From Bacillota bacterium (GTDB taxonomy: Bacteria > Bacillota > Clostridia > Peptostreptococcales > Natronincolaceae), in the NCBI GenBank assembly GCA_023387935.1, contig JAEWHG010000222.1:1-23239 (forward strand): a DNA stretch of 23,239 nt, given 5' to 3'. Positions 1 through 8,450 of the stretch are shown here, piece after piece. The notes under the pieces were generated by a model. The model searched no databases and was not told the DNA's origin. It was given only the letters and a program-made list of their open reading frames with translations. Each line of letters starts with the position of its first letter. The first letter of the stretch is position 1. A program made the translations under genes and the position numbers.

Positions 1-597
1 GCCTATTACAGGATTTAATGGATTGCTATCTATATCCAATACTGGAGCAAAATTCATATTATATCCAAATGCTTTTACAGTCTGTCCCAATAGTCTTCCA
101 GCTTCAAAAGCTACATTAGCATCTCCAATTTTCCCTATATCTCTTGCTGTAGGAAGTTTTTTTACTCCATTAGGATTTCTACTAACAGCTCCACCTTCTT
201 CGTCTACTGAAATAAATAATGGAATCTTATTAGATGAATTAATATTTTTTAAAGAGTTTGTTAAGGATAAGAGTTGACTACTATTTTGTACATTCTTCCC
301 ATATAATATTACGCCACCTACAAAATATGAATTTATAAGTTCTTTTATATTATTATTTATTTCATATCCTTCCATACCAACTAAAACTAATTGACCAATT
401 TTTTCATCCAATGTCATTTCATTTATTTTCAACATTAATTGATCTACAGTCTCTTCATTTTTAGGATCTGAACATTCTATAATTTTATCTTCTACCTTGC
501 CATCTGCACCTACATAATTATTCTGATTTGACTCACATCCTATACTGAATAAAGTCATAATCATAATCATGCTAAATAAAAGCTTTTTTATCTTCAT
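1..597 (-). CDS. GH3 beta-N-acetylhexosaminidase (NagZ-like) lipoprotein, 5' part only
   Basis: The gene starts with ATG at 597 and runs off the left edge after 199 codons. GGAGG lies 7 nt before the ATG. Residues 1-21 look like a lipoprotein signal: KIKK, a hydrophobic stretch, then SIGC with Cys21 as the lipidated residue (the -3 Ser is not the usual Leu). From about residue 52 the glycoside hydrolase family 3 fold begins: MTLDEKIGQLVLVG (61-74), the substrate loop ISVDEEGGAVSR (129-140, usually SIDQEGGRVxR), LPTARDIG (148-155) and NFAPVLDIDSNPLNPVIG (182-199), all hallmarks of NagZ-type enzymes. Such enzymes release GlcNAc from muropeptides or chitin oligomers. The catalytic Asp/His segment is outside the window, so activity cannot be judged. 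It has its own upstream region after the preceding operon's terminator. Confidence 0.88.
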   Translation of the reverse strand, partial: MKIKKLLFSMIMIMTLFSIGCESNQNNYVGADGKVEDKIIECSDPKNEETVDQLMLKINEMTLDEKIGQLVLVGMEGYEINNNIKELINSYFVGGVILYGKNVQNSSQLLSLTNSLKNINSSNKIPLFISVDEEGGAVSRNPNGVKKLPTARDIGKIGDANVAFEAGRLLGQTVKAFGYNMNFAPVLDIDSNPLNPVIG

Positions 598-652
598 TTG
601 TTTTCCTCCATCTTATTGTCCTGCGCTGCACCTTTTCTAATCATTATATATT

Positions 653-683
653 ATTATATCAGAATATTTCCCAATATTTACAA
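653..683 (-). promoter_or_regulatory. possible promoter of the GH3 lipoprotein gene
   Basis: On the minus strand a TATAAT (658-653) is preceded by TTGTAA (683-678) at 19-nt spacing, slightly longer than optimal. It lies between the terminator at 694-753 and the ATG at 597. The surroundings are AT-rich, so this is only a candidate. Confidence 0.35.
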
Positions 684-690
684 CGCAACA

Positions 691-753
691 AAAAACACCA
701 TGATACTTATCTAAATTATCCTTACGATTAATTTAGATAAGTATCATGGTGTT
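691..753 (-). terminator. rho-independent terminator of the nucleoside operon, 25-bp perfect stem
   Basis: Arms 694-718 and 729-753 are exact reverse complements (25 bp) around a 10-nt loop. On the minus strand the stem runs into a T-run (697-688 region, six T in a row at 696-691 less the stem overlap). It starts 12 nt after the phosphorylase stop. The stem is about twice the usual length for an intrinsic terminator. There is no T-run on the plus strand side, so it works for leftward transcription. Confidence 0.9.
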
Positions 754-764
754 CAAATATTAAT

Positions 765-1499
765 CTACAGCTTAGAAACTTCAAAAAAAGTTTCTAAAGC
801 TAAAATAATCTCATTTTCTTCGCCCTTCATTTCAGCTATACCTTCATCAACTAAATGATTAATACTATCCTTAGTACTTTCCTCGAACAACACAACATTA
901 TTTAATATGCTTGCGACCTTAATCCCTCTCAAATTACCTAAAGTAAATAATGTTGCGGTCTCCATATCAGAACCTAATACCTGCTTTTTACTCCAATATT
1001 TCGATAGTTCCTCAGAATTATCTACATAAAGAGAATCATGGCTTCTAACTATTCCACTATAGAATTTATAATTAAGCTCTTTTGCCTTATTCACCACTAT
1101 ACTTGTTAATTCTAGATCGCAGGAAGCGGGATAAGCAGATTCTACATACATTTTAGATGAACCATCCTCCCTAACGGCGGATATTGGAATTATAAGATCT
1201 CCTATACTAATATTCTTTTGAAGAGCACCACAGCTCCCCACCCTAATGATGTATTTAGCTCCGATAGCATAATGTTCCTCTATTGCTATTGCTGCAGATG
1301 CTCCCCCAATGCCTGAGGATGTTGCAGTAATTTTTACTCCCTTATAATATCCAGTTACGGTCTTAAATTCTCTATTATAGCTTATTTCCTTTACATCTTC
1401 CAAAAACCCAGCGATCCTGTCCACTCTTTTAGGATCCCCTGGCATAATGACCATAGGTGAAACATCTTCTTTTTTACATCTTATATGAGGTTGTACCAT
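765..1499 (-). CDS. nucleoside phosphorylase (PNP/UDP family 1, uridine-phosphorylase-like)
   Basis: This is a 244-residue trimer/hexamer-type nucleoside phosphorylase, which splits nucleosides with phosphate into base and (deoxy)ribose-1-phosphate. Visible family features are the N-terminal phosphate loop MPGDPKRV, the NREF segment, SSGIGGASAAIAIEEH, RVGSCGALQ (phosphate-binding Arg and G-rich loop) and the ribose/base segment GSDMETATLFT, where the ME pair is the family's ribose-binding signature. The layout matches E. coli Udp/DeoD. Base specificity cannot be read from the sequence. I place the start at the ATG at 1499, because GGGAG sits 9 nt upstream of it; the in-frame ATG at 1508 would lie directly on that ribosome site. 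The gene is last in the nucleoside import operon, which fits salvage of the imported nucleosides. Confidence 0.88.
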   Translation of the reverse strand: MVQPHIRCKKEDVSPMVIMPGDPKRVDRIAGFLEDVKEISYNREFKTVTGYYKGVKITATSSGIGGASAAIAIEEHYAIGAKYIIRVGSCGALQKNISIGDLIIPISAVREDGSSKMYVESAYPASCDLELTSIVVNKAKELNYKFYSGIVRSHDSLYVDNSEELSKYWSKKQVLGSDMETATLFTLGNLRGIKVASILNNVVLFEESTKDSINHLVDEGIAEMKGEENEIILALETFFEVSKL

Positions 1500-1500
1500 G

Positions 1501-2817
1501 TTATTCATCTCCCTTAATGCTTTTTAAATATAACTCAGGCAATATTTCTAATAAACTAGGATTAATGAATAGAGATTGTGATATTTTTTCTAAAGTACAT
1601 CCTCCATCAAACCATAATGCGCTATCGCCCATTAAATCACTAGAATTATCATTTACGATCCAATACCCTAGTAACTCGTCATTTTGATATATGAGCTTAG
1701 CGAAACCATCTGATTCCTTAGAATAACCTCTATATACATTTCTAAGACTAATCTTTGAAACCTTATAGGATTCAAACTTTATATCATTTTCACTTTTCCC
1801 AATGCCCGATATTTCCTGTAAAGCAAATATAGTTCTAGGAAGAGAATTATAATTTATATTAATTTCTTTTCCTGTACATAGATATTTTGCTAAAGAAATT
1901 CCTTGGTTATACGCAACATGGGCCATGCCAAGTAAGCCATTCGCATCTCCAATGGCGTAAATATTTTCTATAGACGTTTTTAGGTTGTTATCTACTTGAA
2001 TTTTATCATCACAATATACATCTCCTAAGTATCCTAAACCCTCTACCTTATTTAAGCTCCTAACAGAGGTATATAATAAATATTCTGTTTCTATTGTATT
2101 TCCATTACTGGTTATAACTTTTATCTTTTGATCCTCTTCTAAAGCATCTATAATATCATCTTCGGAATAAAAATTAACATTCTTAGATTTAAATCTATCT
2201 ATTAAATTCTGCTTTAAATCCATATCCAAATCCTGTAAAATATCAGATTCGCGGAACACCATGTCTATTTTTACACCGTATGCAGAATATATATCTGCAA
2301 TTTCCACAGCTTCTACGCCACCGCCTACTATTAGCAATTCTTTAGGTAAATTTTCTAATTCCATAAGTTCCTTATGACTAATGGACCTTTTACAATCCTT
2401 AAATCTAACTGGAGATGTTCCAGAAGCAATTACAAAAATATCAGAAGTTAAATTTTCCTGTGCTACCCTAAACGTATTTTTATCTAAAAATTCACCATCC
2501 CCAAAATATAAGTCAATTCCTTCAAGTTCATCTTTTATATAGTTTTGAAGGTTTAATACTTTTTCATAACCTTTTTTATATACATCATTTAAATCAATAT
2601 CTAAGTTTAAACCATACCCACTAGCGATCTCTTTACATTTTAAAACTTCAACCAAATGATCTCTATGAATCTTTACAGGAAGACAACCTGTTGAAATTGC
2701 TGTTCCTCCTAATTTTATTTTTTCTACTATAGCAACCCTTTTCCCATATTTATTGTAAGCCCTTGCAAAGGTTATCCCTGCGATTCCTGATCCTATTACT
2801 ACCGCATCATACTTCAC
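1501..2817 (-). CDS. FAD/NAD(P) oxidoreductase of the dihydrolipoamide dehydrogenase fold, active-site disulfide lost
   Basis: The 438-residue protein has the class I pyridine nucleotide-disulfide reductase architecture: FAD dinucleotide fold VIGSGIAG (7-14), active-site helix LGGTAISTGC (36-45), NAD(P) fold LIVGGGVEAVEIA (about 161-173), second FAD motif IYAIGDANG, and a C-terminal dimerisation domain. Two catalytic features are changed. The first Cys of the usual GGTCxxxGC pair is Ala40, leaving only Cys45, and the C-terminal HPTxxE dyad reads NPSLLE, with Asn419 in place of His. A normal disulfide-exchange reaction is therefore unlikely; a flavin-only NAD(P)H oxidoreductase role is my inference. 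The start is GTG at 2817, 8 nt after AAAGGAG, overlapping the upstream permease by 11 nt. The gene is embedded in a nucleoside transport/phosphorylase operon, where its substrate is not obvious. Confidence 0.82.
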   Translation of the reverse strand: MKYDAVVIGSGIAGITFARAYNKYGKRVAIVEKIKLGGTAISTGCLPVKIHRDHLVEVLKCKEIASGYGLNLDIDLNDVYKKGYEKVLNLQNYIKDELEGIDLYFGDGEFLDKNTFRVAQENLTSDIFVIASGTSPVRFKDCKRSISHKELMELENLPKELLIVGGGVEAVEIADIYSAYGVKIDMVFRESDILQDLDMDLKQNLIDRFKSKNVNFYSEDDIIDALEEDQKIKVITSNGNTIETEYLLYTSVRSLNKVEGLGYLGDVYCDDKIQVDNNLKTSIENIYAIGDANGLLGMAHVAYNQGISLAKYLCTGKEININYNSLPRTIFALQEISGIGKSENDIKFESYKVSKISLRNVYRGYSKESDGFAKLIYQNDELLGYWIVNDNSSDLMGDSALWFDGGCTLEKISQSLFINPSLLEILPELYLKSIKGDE

Positions 2818-3718
2818 TGCTCTTTCTCCTTTGTAAAGCCTTTTGAGCCACTATTAATAATACAGCTATTGTAGCCATATATGGAATCATTTGTGTAAAT
2901 TGGGAAGGGATACCGATACTTTGAAGCCTGATACCAAGAGCATCAAAAAATCCAAATAAAAGTGCTGCAAAAAAAGCTTTTATAGGATGGTATGAGCCGA
3001 ATATAATAACTGAAAGTGCTATAAAGCCTTTATTCGCACTCATATTTTCCGTAAATAAGGTCAAATATCCAAGGGATAGATGAGCACCTGCAAAACCACA
3101 AAGTATTCCACAAAGTATAGAGCTAATATATTTCATTTTCTTAGCGCTAATTCCTGCTGTTTCTAAAGATTGAGGACTTTCTCCAGCTGCTCTCAACCAA
3201 TATCCCATAGGAGTCTTAAATAAAAATATGTAAGCTATTATTACTAATATCCAACTGATATAAACAAATATTGAATGATTATTAAATATTGCATCTAAAA
3301 GTGGAATCTTGGCTAAAAATTCTATATTGATATCTGGTAATGGTATAATATCTGGTGATGAAAATGCTCCCTTTACTCCGAATATAGTCCTCAGTAAAAA
3401 TACTGTAAGTCCTGATCCTAATATGTTAATAGCAACTCCTATAACAAATTCGTCAGATTTTAGTTCTATAACGAATATGCCAAATAAAAGACCTATTAAT
3501 ATTCCTGAAATAACAGCTAGCCCTACACCCATAGCCGAGCTTGCAAAGAAATAACTTCCAACAACGGCAAAGAAAGCACCAAGAAGAATCATTCCTTCCA
3601 TTCCTATATTTAAAATTCCAGCTTGCATTGTTAAAAGTCCACCTAATGCAGCTAATATAAGTGGTGTAGCGGTTCTTATCATGTTTTGTAATAAAGATAA
3701 GTTAAAGATATCTTTCAT
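2807..3718 (-). CDS. ABC transporter permease, nucleoside (BMP-dependent) type, second subunit
   Basis: This 303-residue, very hydrophobic protein belongs to the BPD_transp_2 (LivH/RbsC-like) permease family, matching NupQ/YufQ of Bacillus nucleoside importers. The N-terminal segment TPLILAALGGLLTMQAGILNIG followed by MEGMILLGAF is the conserved signature, and about eight membrane segments follow. The cytoplasmic coupling loop is around GYWLRAAGESPQSLETAGI (about 171-189), with the EAA-like G. It pairs with the permease at 3724-4776 to form the transmembrane heterodimer. The ATG at 3718 has GGGAG about 11 nt upstream. Only 5 nt separate it from the previous gene and it overlaps the next by 11 nt, so co-translation is likely. 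Confidence 0.9.
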   Translation of the reverse strand: MKDIFNLSLLQNMIRTATPLILAALGGLLTMQAGILNIGMEGMILLGAFFAVVGSYFFASSAMGVGLAVISGILIGLLFGIFVIELKSDEFVIGVAINILGSGLTVFLLRTIFGVKGAFSSPDIIPLPDINIEFLAKIPLLDAIFNNHSIFVYISWILVIIAYIFLFKTPMGYWLRAAGESPQSLETAGISAKKMKYISSILCGILCGFAGAHLSLGYLTLFTENMSANKGFIALSVIIFGSYHPIKAFFAALLFGFFDALGIRLQSIGIPSQFTQMIPYMATIAVLLIVAQKALQRRKSSEV

Positions 3719-3723
3719 ATATT

Positions 3724-4776
3724 CTATGCTCCCTTCTTACTGAGTTTTTTTCTTTTAAAAAACTCTTTGAATCCTGATTCACCTGCCATAAATAAAATAA
3801 TCAGAGCTTGAATCACGGCAACAAGTTCGGATGATATCCCAGTTTCTAATTCCATTACTACAGAACCTGTTTTTAAAGCTGCAAAAAATATAGACATGAT
3901 TACAATTCCTAGGGGACTATTTTTTACAATCAGTGCGATCAGCATTCCATCAAAAGCATATCCCTTTGAAAGATTTGTTAAAAATCTATAATGAAGTCCA
4001 TATACCTCAAATGCACCTGCAATACCGCATAGAGCACCGGAGATCAACATAGCAATAATCATATACTTCTTTGTAGCAAGTCCCATATATTTAGAAAATA
4101 TGCTATTTTCACCAATCATTCTGAAATTGTATCCATAAGAGGTCTTCTTAACTAGATAATATATACATATGGCTATCATTGCTGCATAAATAATGCTTGT
4201 ATTAAGCTTTGCTACCTGAGTAAGCCTTGTGAATCTATATTGATCTGCAATAAGATTTGAGCCTCCCATACTACCATCCGTTGCCTTAAAAGGGTAATTC
4301 ACTAAATAACCTGTGAATAACATAGCAATACTATTGAGCATAACGCAAACGATTACTTCGTCTATTTTAAATTTAACCTTAAGTATAGCAGGGATATAAC
4401 TTAATGCAGCGCCAGCCATAGCAGCACAAACTACTGCTAGAATAACTCCTATGGCAACTGGTAGCCCCTTAAATGTAAATCCTATATATGTAGCTGCAAA
4501 GGCTCCTAAATATAATTGTCCTTCTCCACCTATGTTCGCTATACCTGTCATAAAAGCTATCGCTGTAGCGAGACCCGTTAAAATTAAAGGCACTGTTTTT
4601 GTTAATGTCGTTGCTATTGCATATTTGCTTCCAAAAGCTCCAGCAATAAGTGCTCCATACCCTTGAATAGGGTTTTTACCATTTAAAATCATAATAATGC
4701 CGCCTAATATTAATGCCAATAATACAGATCCTGTTATAGATAAAATATATTCACTGTCTATTTTAAATTTCTTCAT
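3724..4776 (-). CDS. ABC transporter permease, nucleoside (BMP-dependent) type, first subunit
   Basis: This is a 350-residue integral membrane protein of the BPD_transp_2 family, matching NupP/YufP. The motif TKTVPLILTGLATAIAFMTG and the following NIGGEGQLYLGAFAATYIG are the conserved segment of nucleoside/sugar permeases; eight to nine hydrophobic segments follow. The coupling loop is near YGYNFRMIGENSIFSKYMGL, and the C-terminus is basic (FKRKKLSKKGA). Its ATG at 4776 shares one base with the TAA of the ATPase gene (TAATG), and AGAGGTG stands 8 nt upstream, so translation is coupled. It forms the membrane channel with the protein encoded at 2807-3718. Confidence 0.9.
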   Translation of the reverse strand: MKKFKIDSEYILSITGSVLLALILGGIIMILNGKNPIQGYGALIAGAFGSKYAIATTLTKTVPLILTGLATAIAFMTGIANIGGEGQLYLGAFAATYIGFTFKGLPVAIGVILAVVCAAMAGAALSYIPAILKVKFKIDEVIVCVMLNSIAMLFTGYLVNYPFKATDGSMGGSNLIADQYRFTRLTQVAKLNTSIIYAAMIAICIYYLVKKTSYGYNFRMIGENSIFSKYMGLATKKYMIIAMLISGALCGIAGAFEVYGLHYRFLTNLSKGYAFDGMLIALIVKNSPLGIVIMSIFFAALKTGSVVMELETGISSELVAVIQALIILFMAGESGFKEFFKRKKLSKKGA

Positions 4777-6320
4777 TAGGACTTCACCTCTTTTCCCCTG
4801 TCTCCTGTCATGTAGTATCCTACATCACTTTTATCTATTTCATTGATATTGAATTCTCCTGTAATTTTTCCTTCATACATCGTTATAATCCTGTCTGATA
4901 GTCTAAATATTTCATCTAACTCTGCAGATACTAGAATTATTGCACAGCCTTCGTTACGCTTTTTAATAATTTCTTCATGAATAAACTCTATAGCTCCTAT
5001 ATCAACACCTCTAGTAGGTTGAGATATTAATAGCACTTTAGAGTTGAAAGAAAACTCCCTAGCTATAACCACCTTTTGCATATTACCACCGGATAGGTTC
5101 TCAACCTTAGTGTTCTCACTAGACGTTCTTATATCGAATTTAGATATCATTTTCTTTGAAAAATCTCTAACAATATTGAATTTAAGATGTATCCCTTTTT
5201 TTGCATAAATTTCATTATGCTGATTACCCATAAGTATATTATCCATAATGGTCGCCTTTGTATTTAATCCAGTATGCATCCTGTCCTCAGCTATATGGGA
5301 AACACCTATTTTCCTAATCTCAGCTGTGTTAAAATTCGTTGTATCCATATTTAATATTTCTACAGTGCCACTTTCTATAGGAATCATTCCACTTATAGCT
5401 TCTATCAATTCCGTTTGTCCATTTCCTTCTATACCTGCTACACCAAGTATTTCTCCAGCTTTAACTTTAAATGAAACTCCATTGACTGCTATAAATCCTC
5501 GTTTATCTCTTGCCTTTAATTCTTCCACATTTATAAATACTTGTTCCTGCTCATTTACTTTGTTTTCTTTATTCAATTTATCAAATAAAACTTCTTTCCC
5601 TACCATCATTTCAGATAAAATCTTTTCATTAACGTCACTTGTGTTCCTAATCCCTACCAGCTTACCAGCTCTCATAACAGCGACCCTATTGGATATGTCC
5701 AGTACTTCGTTTAATTTATGTGTAATTATTATTACAGTCTTCCCCATCTCCTTTACTAGCCTTCTAATTACAACAAATAGTTCTTCCGTTTCTTGAGGAG
5801 TTAATACTGCAGTAGGTTCATCTAATATCAGTACATCTGCACCTCTATATAAGGTTTTTAGTATTTCAACTCTTTGTTGAATACCTACAGACACCATTTC
5901 AACAGGAGCCTTAGGATCTACTTTAAGTCCGTATTCTTCACTAATTTTTTTAGTGCTCTCAATGGCTTTTTTCTCGTCAACAAAAAAGTTGTTTTTTCTT
6001 TTTTCCATACCTAACACAACATTTTGTGCTATTGTAAAAGATGGAACTAGCATAAAGTGTTGGTGAACCATTCCAACCCCTTTATCTATAGCAGTTTTAG
6101 GCGCAAAATTCTGTATTTTATCTCCCTTAATATAAACCTCTCCTGAAGTAGGCTTATAAAGTCCATACATTATTTTCATTAAGGTTGATTTTCCTGCTCC
6201 ATTTTCCCCTACTATAGCGAATACTTCACCTCTATTGATTTCTAGAGATATATTGTCATTTGCTAGAACTCCCGGAAATTGTTTCGTAATATTTTTGAGT
6301 TGTATTACAGTCTCTGCCAT
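4776..6320 (-). CDS. ABC transporter ATP-binding protein, two ABC domains (nucleoside importer)
   Basis: The 514-residue protein contains two fused ATPase domains, as in RbsA and NupO/YufO. Domain 1 (about 5-240) has an intact Walker A GENGAGKST (38-46), a weak signature VSVGIQQR and Walker B VLILDEPTAVL. Domain 2 (about 265-505) has a degenerate Walker A, GIEGNGQTE (Gln in place of the Lys), but an intact LSGGNMQK signature and ISQPTRGVDIGA at Walker B. This asymmetry is standard for the family, so only one composite ATP site is likely to be hydrolytic. The ATG at 6320 is 7 nt after AAGGAGGG. The gene follows the binding protein across a 69-nt gap with a hairpin and precedes both permeases, giving the classical order. 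Confidence 0.93.
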   Translation of the reverse strand: MAETVIQLKNITKQFPGVLANDNISLEINRGEVFAIVGENGAGKSTLMKIMYGLYKPTSGEVYIKGDKIQNFAPKTAIDKGVGMVHQHFMLVPSFTIAQNVVLGMEKRKNNFFVDEKKAIESTKKISEEYGLKVDPKAPVEMVSVGIQQRVEILKTLYRGADVLILDEPTAVLTPQETEELFVVIRRLVKEMGKTVIIITHKLNEVLDISNRVAVMRAGKLVGIRNTSDVNEKILSEMMVGKEVLFDKLNKENKVNEQEQVFINVEELKARDKRGFIAVNGVSFKVKAGEILGVAGIEGNGQTELIEAISGMIPIESGTVEILNMDTTNFNTAEIRKIGVSHIAEDRMHTGLNTKATIMDNILMGNQHNEIYAKKGIHLKFNIVRDFSKKMISKFDIRTSSENTKVENLSGGNMQKVVIAREFSFNSKVLLISQPTRGVDIGAIEFIHEEIIKKRNEGCAIILVSAELDEIFRLSDRIITMYEGKITGEFNINEIDKSDVGYYMTGDRGKEVKS

Positions 6321-6350
6321 ATGCGCCCTCCTTATTGATCGAAGTATGCA

Positions 6351-6380
6351 AAACGAAGAAGCCTACAGACTTCTTCGTTT
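6351..6380 (-). terminator. intercistronic hairpin between binding-protein and ATPase genes
   Basis: Arms 6351-6361 and 6370-6380 form an 11-bp perfect stem with an 8-nt loop. On the minus strand only four T follow the stem, so this is at best a leaky terminator or an mRNA-stabilising hairpin. Such structures commonly make the binding protein more abundant than the membrane parts of an ABC importer. Confidence 0.65.
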
Positions 6381-6389
6381 GAAATTTTA

Positions 6390-7433
6390 TTATCTAGATT
6401 CTGTTACTTTTATTTCTCCACTAATTATTTTTTCTGTTATTTCTTTTAATTGAGCCTTCATGTCATCCGTAACAAATTGTTTCATATCATCTGTACCGTA
6501 ACCAATCCCTATACCGTTTTCTTTCATTCCGTAGGTTAATATTTCTCCACCTTTTACAGAACCATTTCCTATATTCTCAATTGTTTCATAAACAGATAAT
6601 CCAACATTTTTTATCATGCTATACATAATAACATCTGGGTTAATATATCTTTGGTCTGAGTCAACGCCTATAGCATACTTACCTAAATCTTTTCCAGCTT
6701 CGAAAACACCCTCTCCAGTTTTTCCAGCAGCATGGAATATGATATCTGCGCCTTTGTTGTAAATAGCAATAGCTGATTCTTTTCCTTTTGTAGGATCTTC
6801 AAAATCTCCAGCAAAAATAGTTTCTACCTTAATATCAGGATTTATAAACTTTGCTCCTTCTTCGTATCCTACTTGGAAGTTTCTAATAACAGGAATATCT
6901 ACTCCACCAACCATACCAATATGTCCTGTTTCACTTAACATAGCTGCTAAAGCTCCAGCCAAGAAAGAACCTTCATTTTCCTTATATTGTATAGATACAA
7001 TATTATCTACTCCAGTAATAGCATTATCTAAATATATATATGTTTTTGTAGGAAATTGTGGTGCTATTTCTTGAATAACATCAAAAAATTCAAATCCTAC
7101 AACAACTATAATATCAGCATAGTTTGAAGCTTGCACTAATTGGTCAGAAAACAAAGCAGGGTCATTTTTACATTCTAATACTTTACCTTCCACACCTAAA
7201 TCTTTTTTTGCTAACTCTAAACCTTCATTACTTGAATCATAGAAAGATCTGTCTCCTAATCCACCTGCAACTACTAAACCTACCTTTACCTTTGATTCTT
7301 CAGCTACATTACCTTCATTAGCAGTGCCCTCATTGTTATTACCCTCATTGCTAGCTGGCGCGCTTGAACATCCTACAAATACAAGCATAGCTACCATAAG
7401 TAGGCATATTACTTTAAATATCTTATTTTTCAT
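6390..7433 (-). CDS. BMP-family nucleoside-binding lipoprotein (PnrA/NupN type)
   Basis: The 347-residue protein has a lipoprotein signal peptide ending in FVGC (Cys22) and then a low-complexity Asn/Glu/Ser linker to about residue 46. The basic membrane protein (PnrA/Med) fold begins at VKVGLVVAGGLGDRSFYDSSNEG, where GDxSFxD is the family signature, and ends with the nucleoside-pocket region YAIGVDSDQRYINPDVIMYSMIKNV. PnrA-type proteins bind purine nucleosides, and the phosphorylase in the same operon supports that substrate class. GGGAGG lies about 9 nt before the ATG. The gene starts 48 nt after the Crp/Fnr gene ends. Confidence 0.92.
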   Translation of the reverse strand: MKNKIFKVICLLMVAMLVFVGCSSAPASNEGNNNEGTANEGNVAEESKVKVGLVVAGGLGDRSFYDSSNEGLELAKKDLGVEGKVLECKNDPALFSDQLVQASNYADIIVVVGFEFFDVIQEIAPQFPTKTYIYLDNAITGVDNIVSIQYKENEGSFLAGALAAMLSETGHIGMVGGVDIPVIRNFQVGYEEGAKFINPDIKVETIFAGDFEDPTKGKESAIAIYNKGADIIFHAAGKTGEGVFEAGKDLGKYAIGVDSDQRYINPDVIMYSMIKNVGLSVYETIENIGNGSVKGGEILTYGMKENGIGIGYGTDDMKQFVTDDMKAQLKEITEKIISGEIKVTESR

Positions 7434-7481
7434 TTAAACCATCCTCCCTTAATATATTAATTTTAAAAACAGCAATTTAGG

Positions 7482-8147
7482 TTAAAGCATCTTCTCAAGT
7501 TCTATTTCCTTCTTAATTCCTTCAATATCCAATATTTGAATCGTGTTCTCTCCATTAACTATTAATTTCTTTTCAGCAAGCTCTTTTAGTATTCGATTAA
7601 TGCTCCGTTGTGTAACTACAAATTGTTCACTTAAATACTTTTTGCTAATTTTAACTTCATATTTACAGTCCCTTACACATGAATCCAATAAATAGACACA
7701 TACTCTATATTTCAGCGAATAAAGCGTATCATTGATAGCTTTTTCAGATAAATAATAAAAATTATCACAGAGAGATCGTAAAATGTATAAATTAATATCC
7801 TTATCCTCTTCTATCCACTTTAAGAAGAAATTTCTTTCAAGTCTCATTACAGTAGTATCCTCTATAGCTTCTATTTGACATACATAGGGCTTTAAATCAA
7901 ATATTTCTAATTCTCCAAAATAATCGCCTTCTCTATATACGCTTTGGGAGTAACTTTTTCCTTTTTCTGAAGTATGATAGATATTAGTTTTCCCATTTAA
8001 TATCACATAAAAATACGGATATATGTCACCCTGATAGCATATAACCTCATTTTTAATGTAATGTAATACCTTCCAATCATCTAATTTTTTATATTTAAAT
8101 ACATACTTCAATATTTCTTTATTTTTGTCATAGTTTGCTTTATTCAT
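7482..8147 (-). CDS. Crp/Fnr-family transcriptional regulator (YeiL-like)
   Basis: The 221-residue protein has an N-terminal cyclic-nucleotide-binding beta-barrel (about 20-115, with GDxYPYFYVILNGK and EGDYFGELEIFDLKPYVCQIEAIEDTTVMRL in two stretches), a dimer helix, and a C-terminal winged helix-turn-helix (about 163-200, VTQRSINRILKELAEKKLI). The arginine that contacts cAMP phosphate in true CRP is not evident. It carries six Cys; Cys150, Cys157 and Cys161 lie close together (C-x6-C-x3-C) just before the HTH, with Cys127 nearby, so a metal or Fe-S cluster is possible but unproven. The start is ATG 8147, 6 nt after AGGAG; an upstream in-frame start at 8174 has no such site. As first gene of the nucleoside operon it probably regulates it. 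E. coli YeiL, similar in size and layout, also sits near nucleoside genes. Confidence 0.85.
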   Translation of the reverse strand: MNKANYDKNKEILKYVFKYKKLDDWKVLHYIKNEVICYQGDIYPYFYVILNGKTNIYHTSEKGKSYSQSVYREGDYFGELEIFDLKPYVCQIEAIEDTTVMRLERNFFLKWIEEDKDINLYILRSLCDNFYYLSEKAINDTLYSLKYRVCVYLLDSCVRDCKYEVKISKKYLSEQFVVTQRSINRILKELAEKKLIVNGENTIQILDIEGIKKEIELEKML

Positions 8148-8193
8148 TATTAATCTCCTATCTATATTTTGCATTAAAAAATCCTTTTCATTA

Positions 8194-8207
8194 AGGACAT
8201 ATGTCCT
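8194..8207. promoter_or_regulatory. palindromic operator candidate upstream of the Crp/Fnr gene
   Basis: AGGACATATGTCCT is a perfect 14-bp palindrome, 47 nt before the ATG at 8147, and the outer TTA/TAA flanks nearly continue the symmetry. It lacks a U-tract, so it is not a terminator. Its length and position suit a dimeric repressor or activator, most simply autoregulation by the adjacent Crp/Fnr protein, though it is not the CRP (TGTGA) or FNR (TTGAT) consensus. Confidence 0.5.
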
Positions 8208-8401
8208 CTAATTAAAAGAATATTGGAGTTAACTTAACTATAATATATAAAGTCGAATTATTATATTATTTTCTATACTCAGCAGATTTTACCTGCTTAT
8301 TTTTTACATTTTATATTCTTTTTTTCCAAATTTAATATATATCATAGATCTTATTCAATAAAAAGAAATTGCCTAAAAATGAATATTTATAAATTCTAAA
8401 T

Positions 8402-8450
8402 AAAAAAACCATGTACGTAGGAAGAATTAAACTTCGCTTATACATGGTTT
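8402..8450 (-). terminator. terminator downstream of glmM
   Basis: AAACCATGTA (8406-8415) pairs with TACATGGTTT (8441-8450), with an inner GAAG/CTTC pair in the loop. On the minus strand seven T (8408-8402) follow. It is 144 nt beyond the glmM stop, an unusually long 3' region. Confidence 0.75.

Noticed and set aside
5248..5796. 182-codon open frame on the plus strand inside the ABC ATPase gene
   Set aside because: It is the antisense shadow of a clear double-ABC ATPase, with no ribosome site or family-like sequence.
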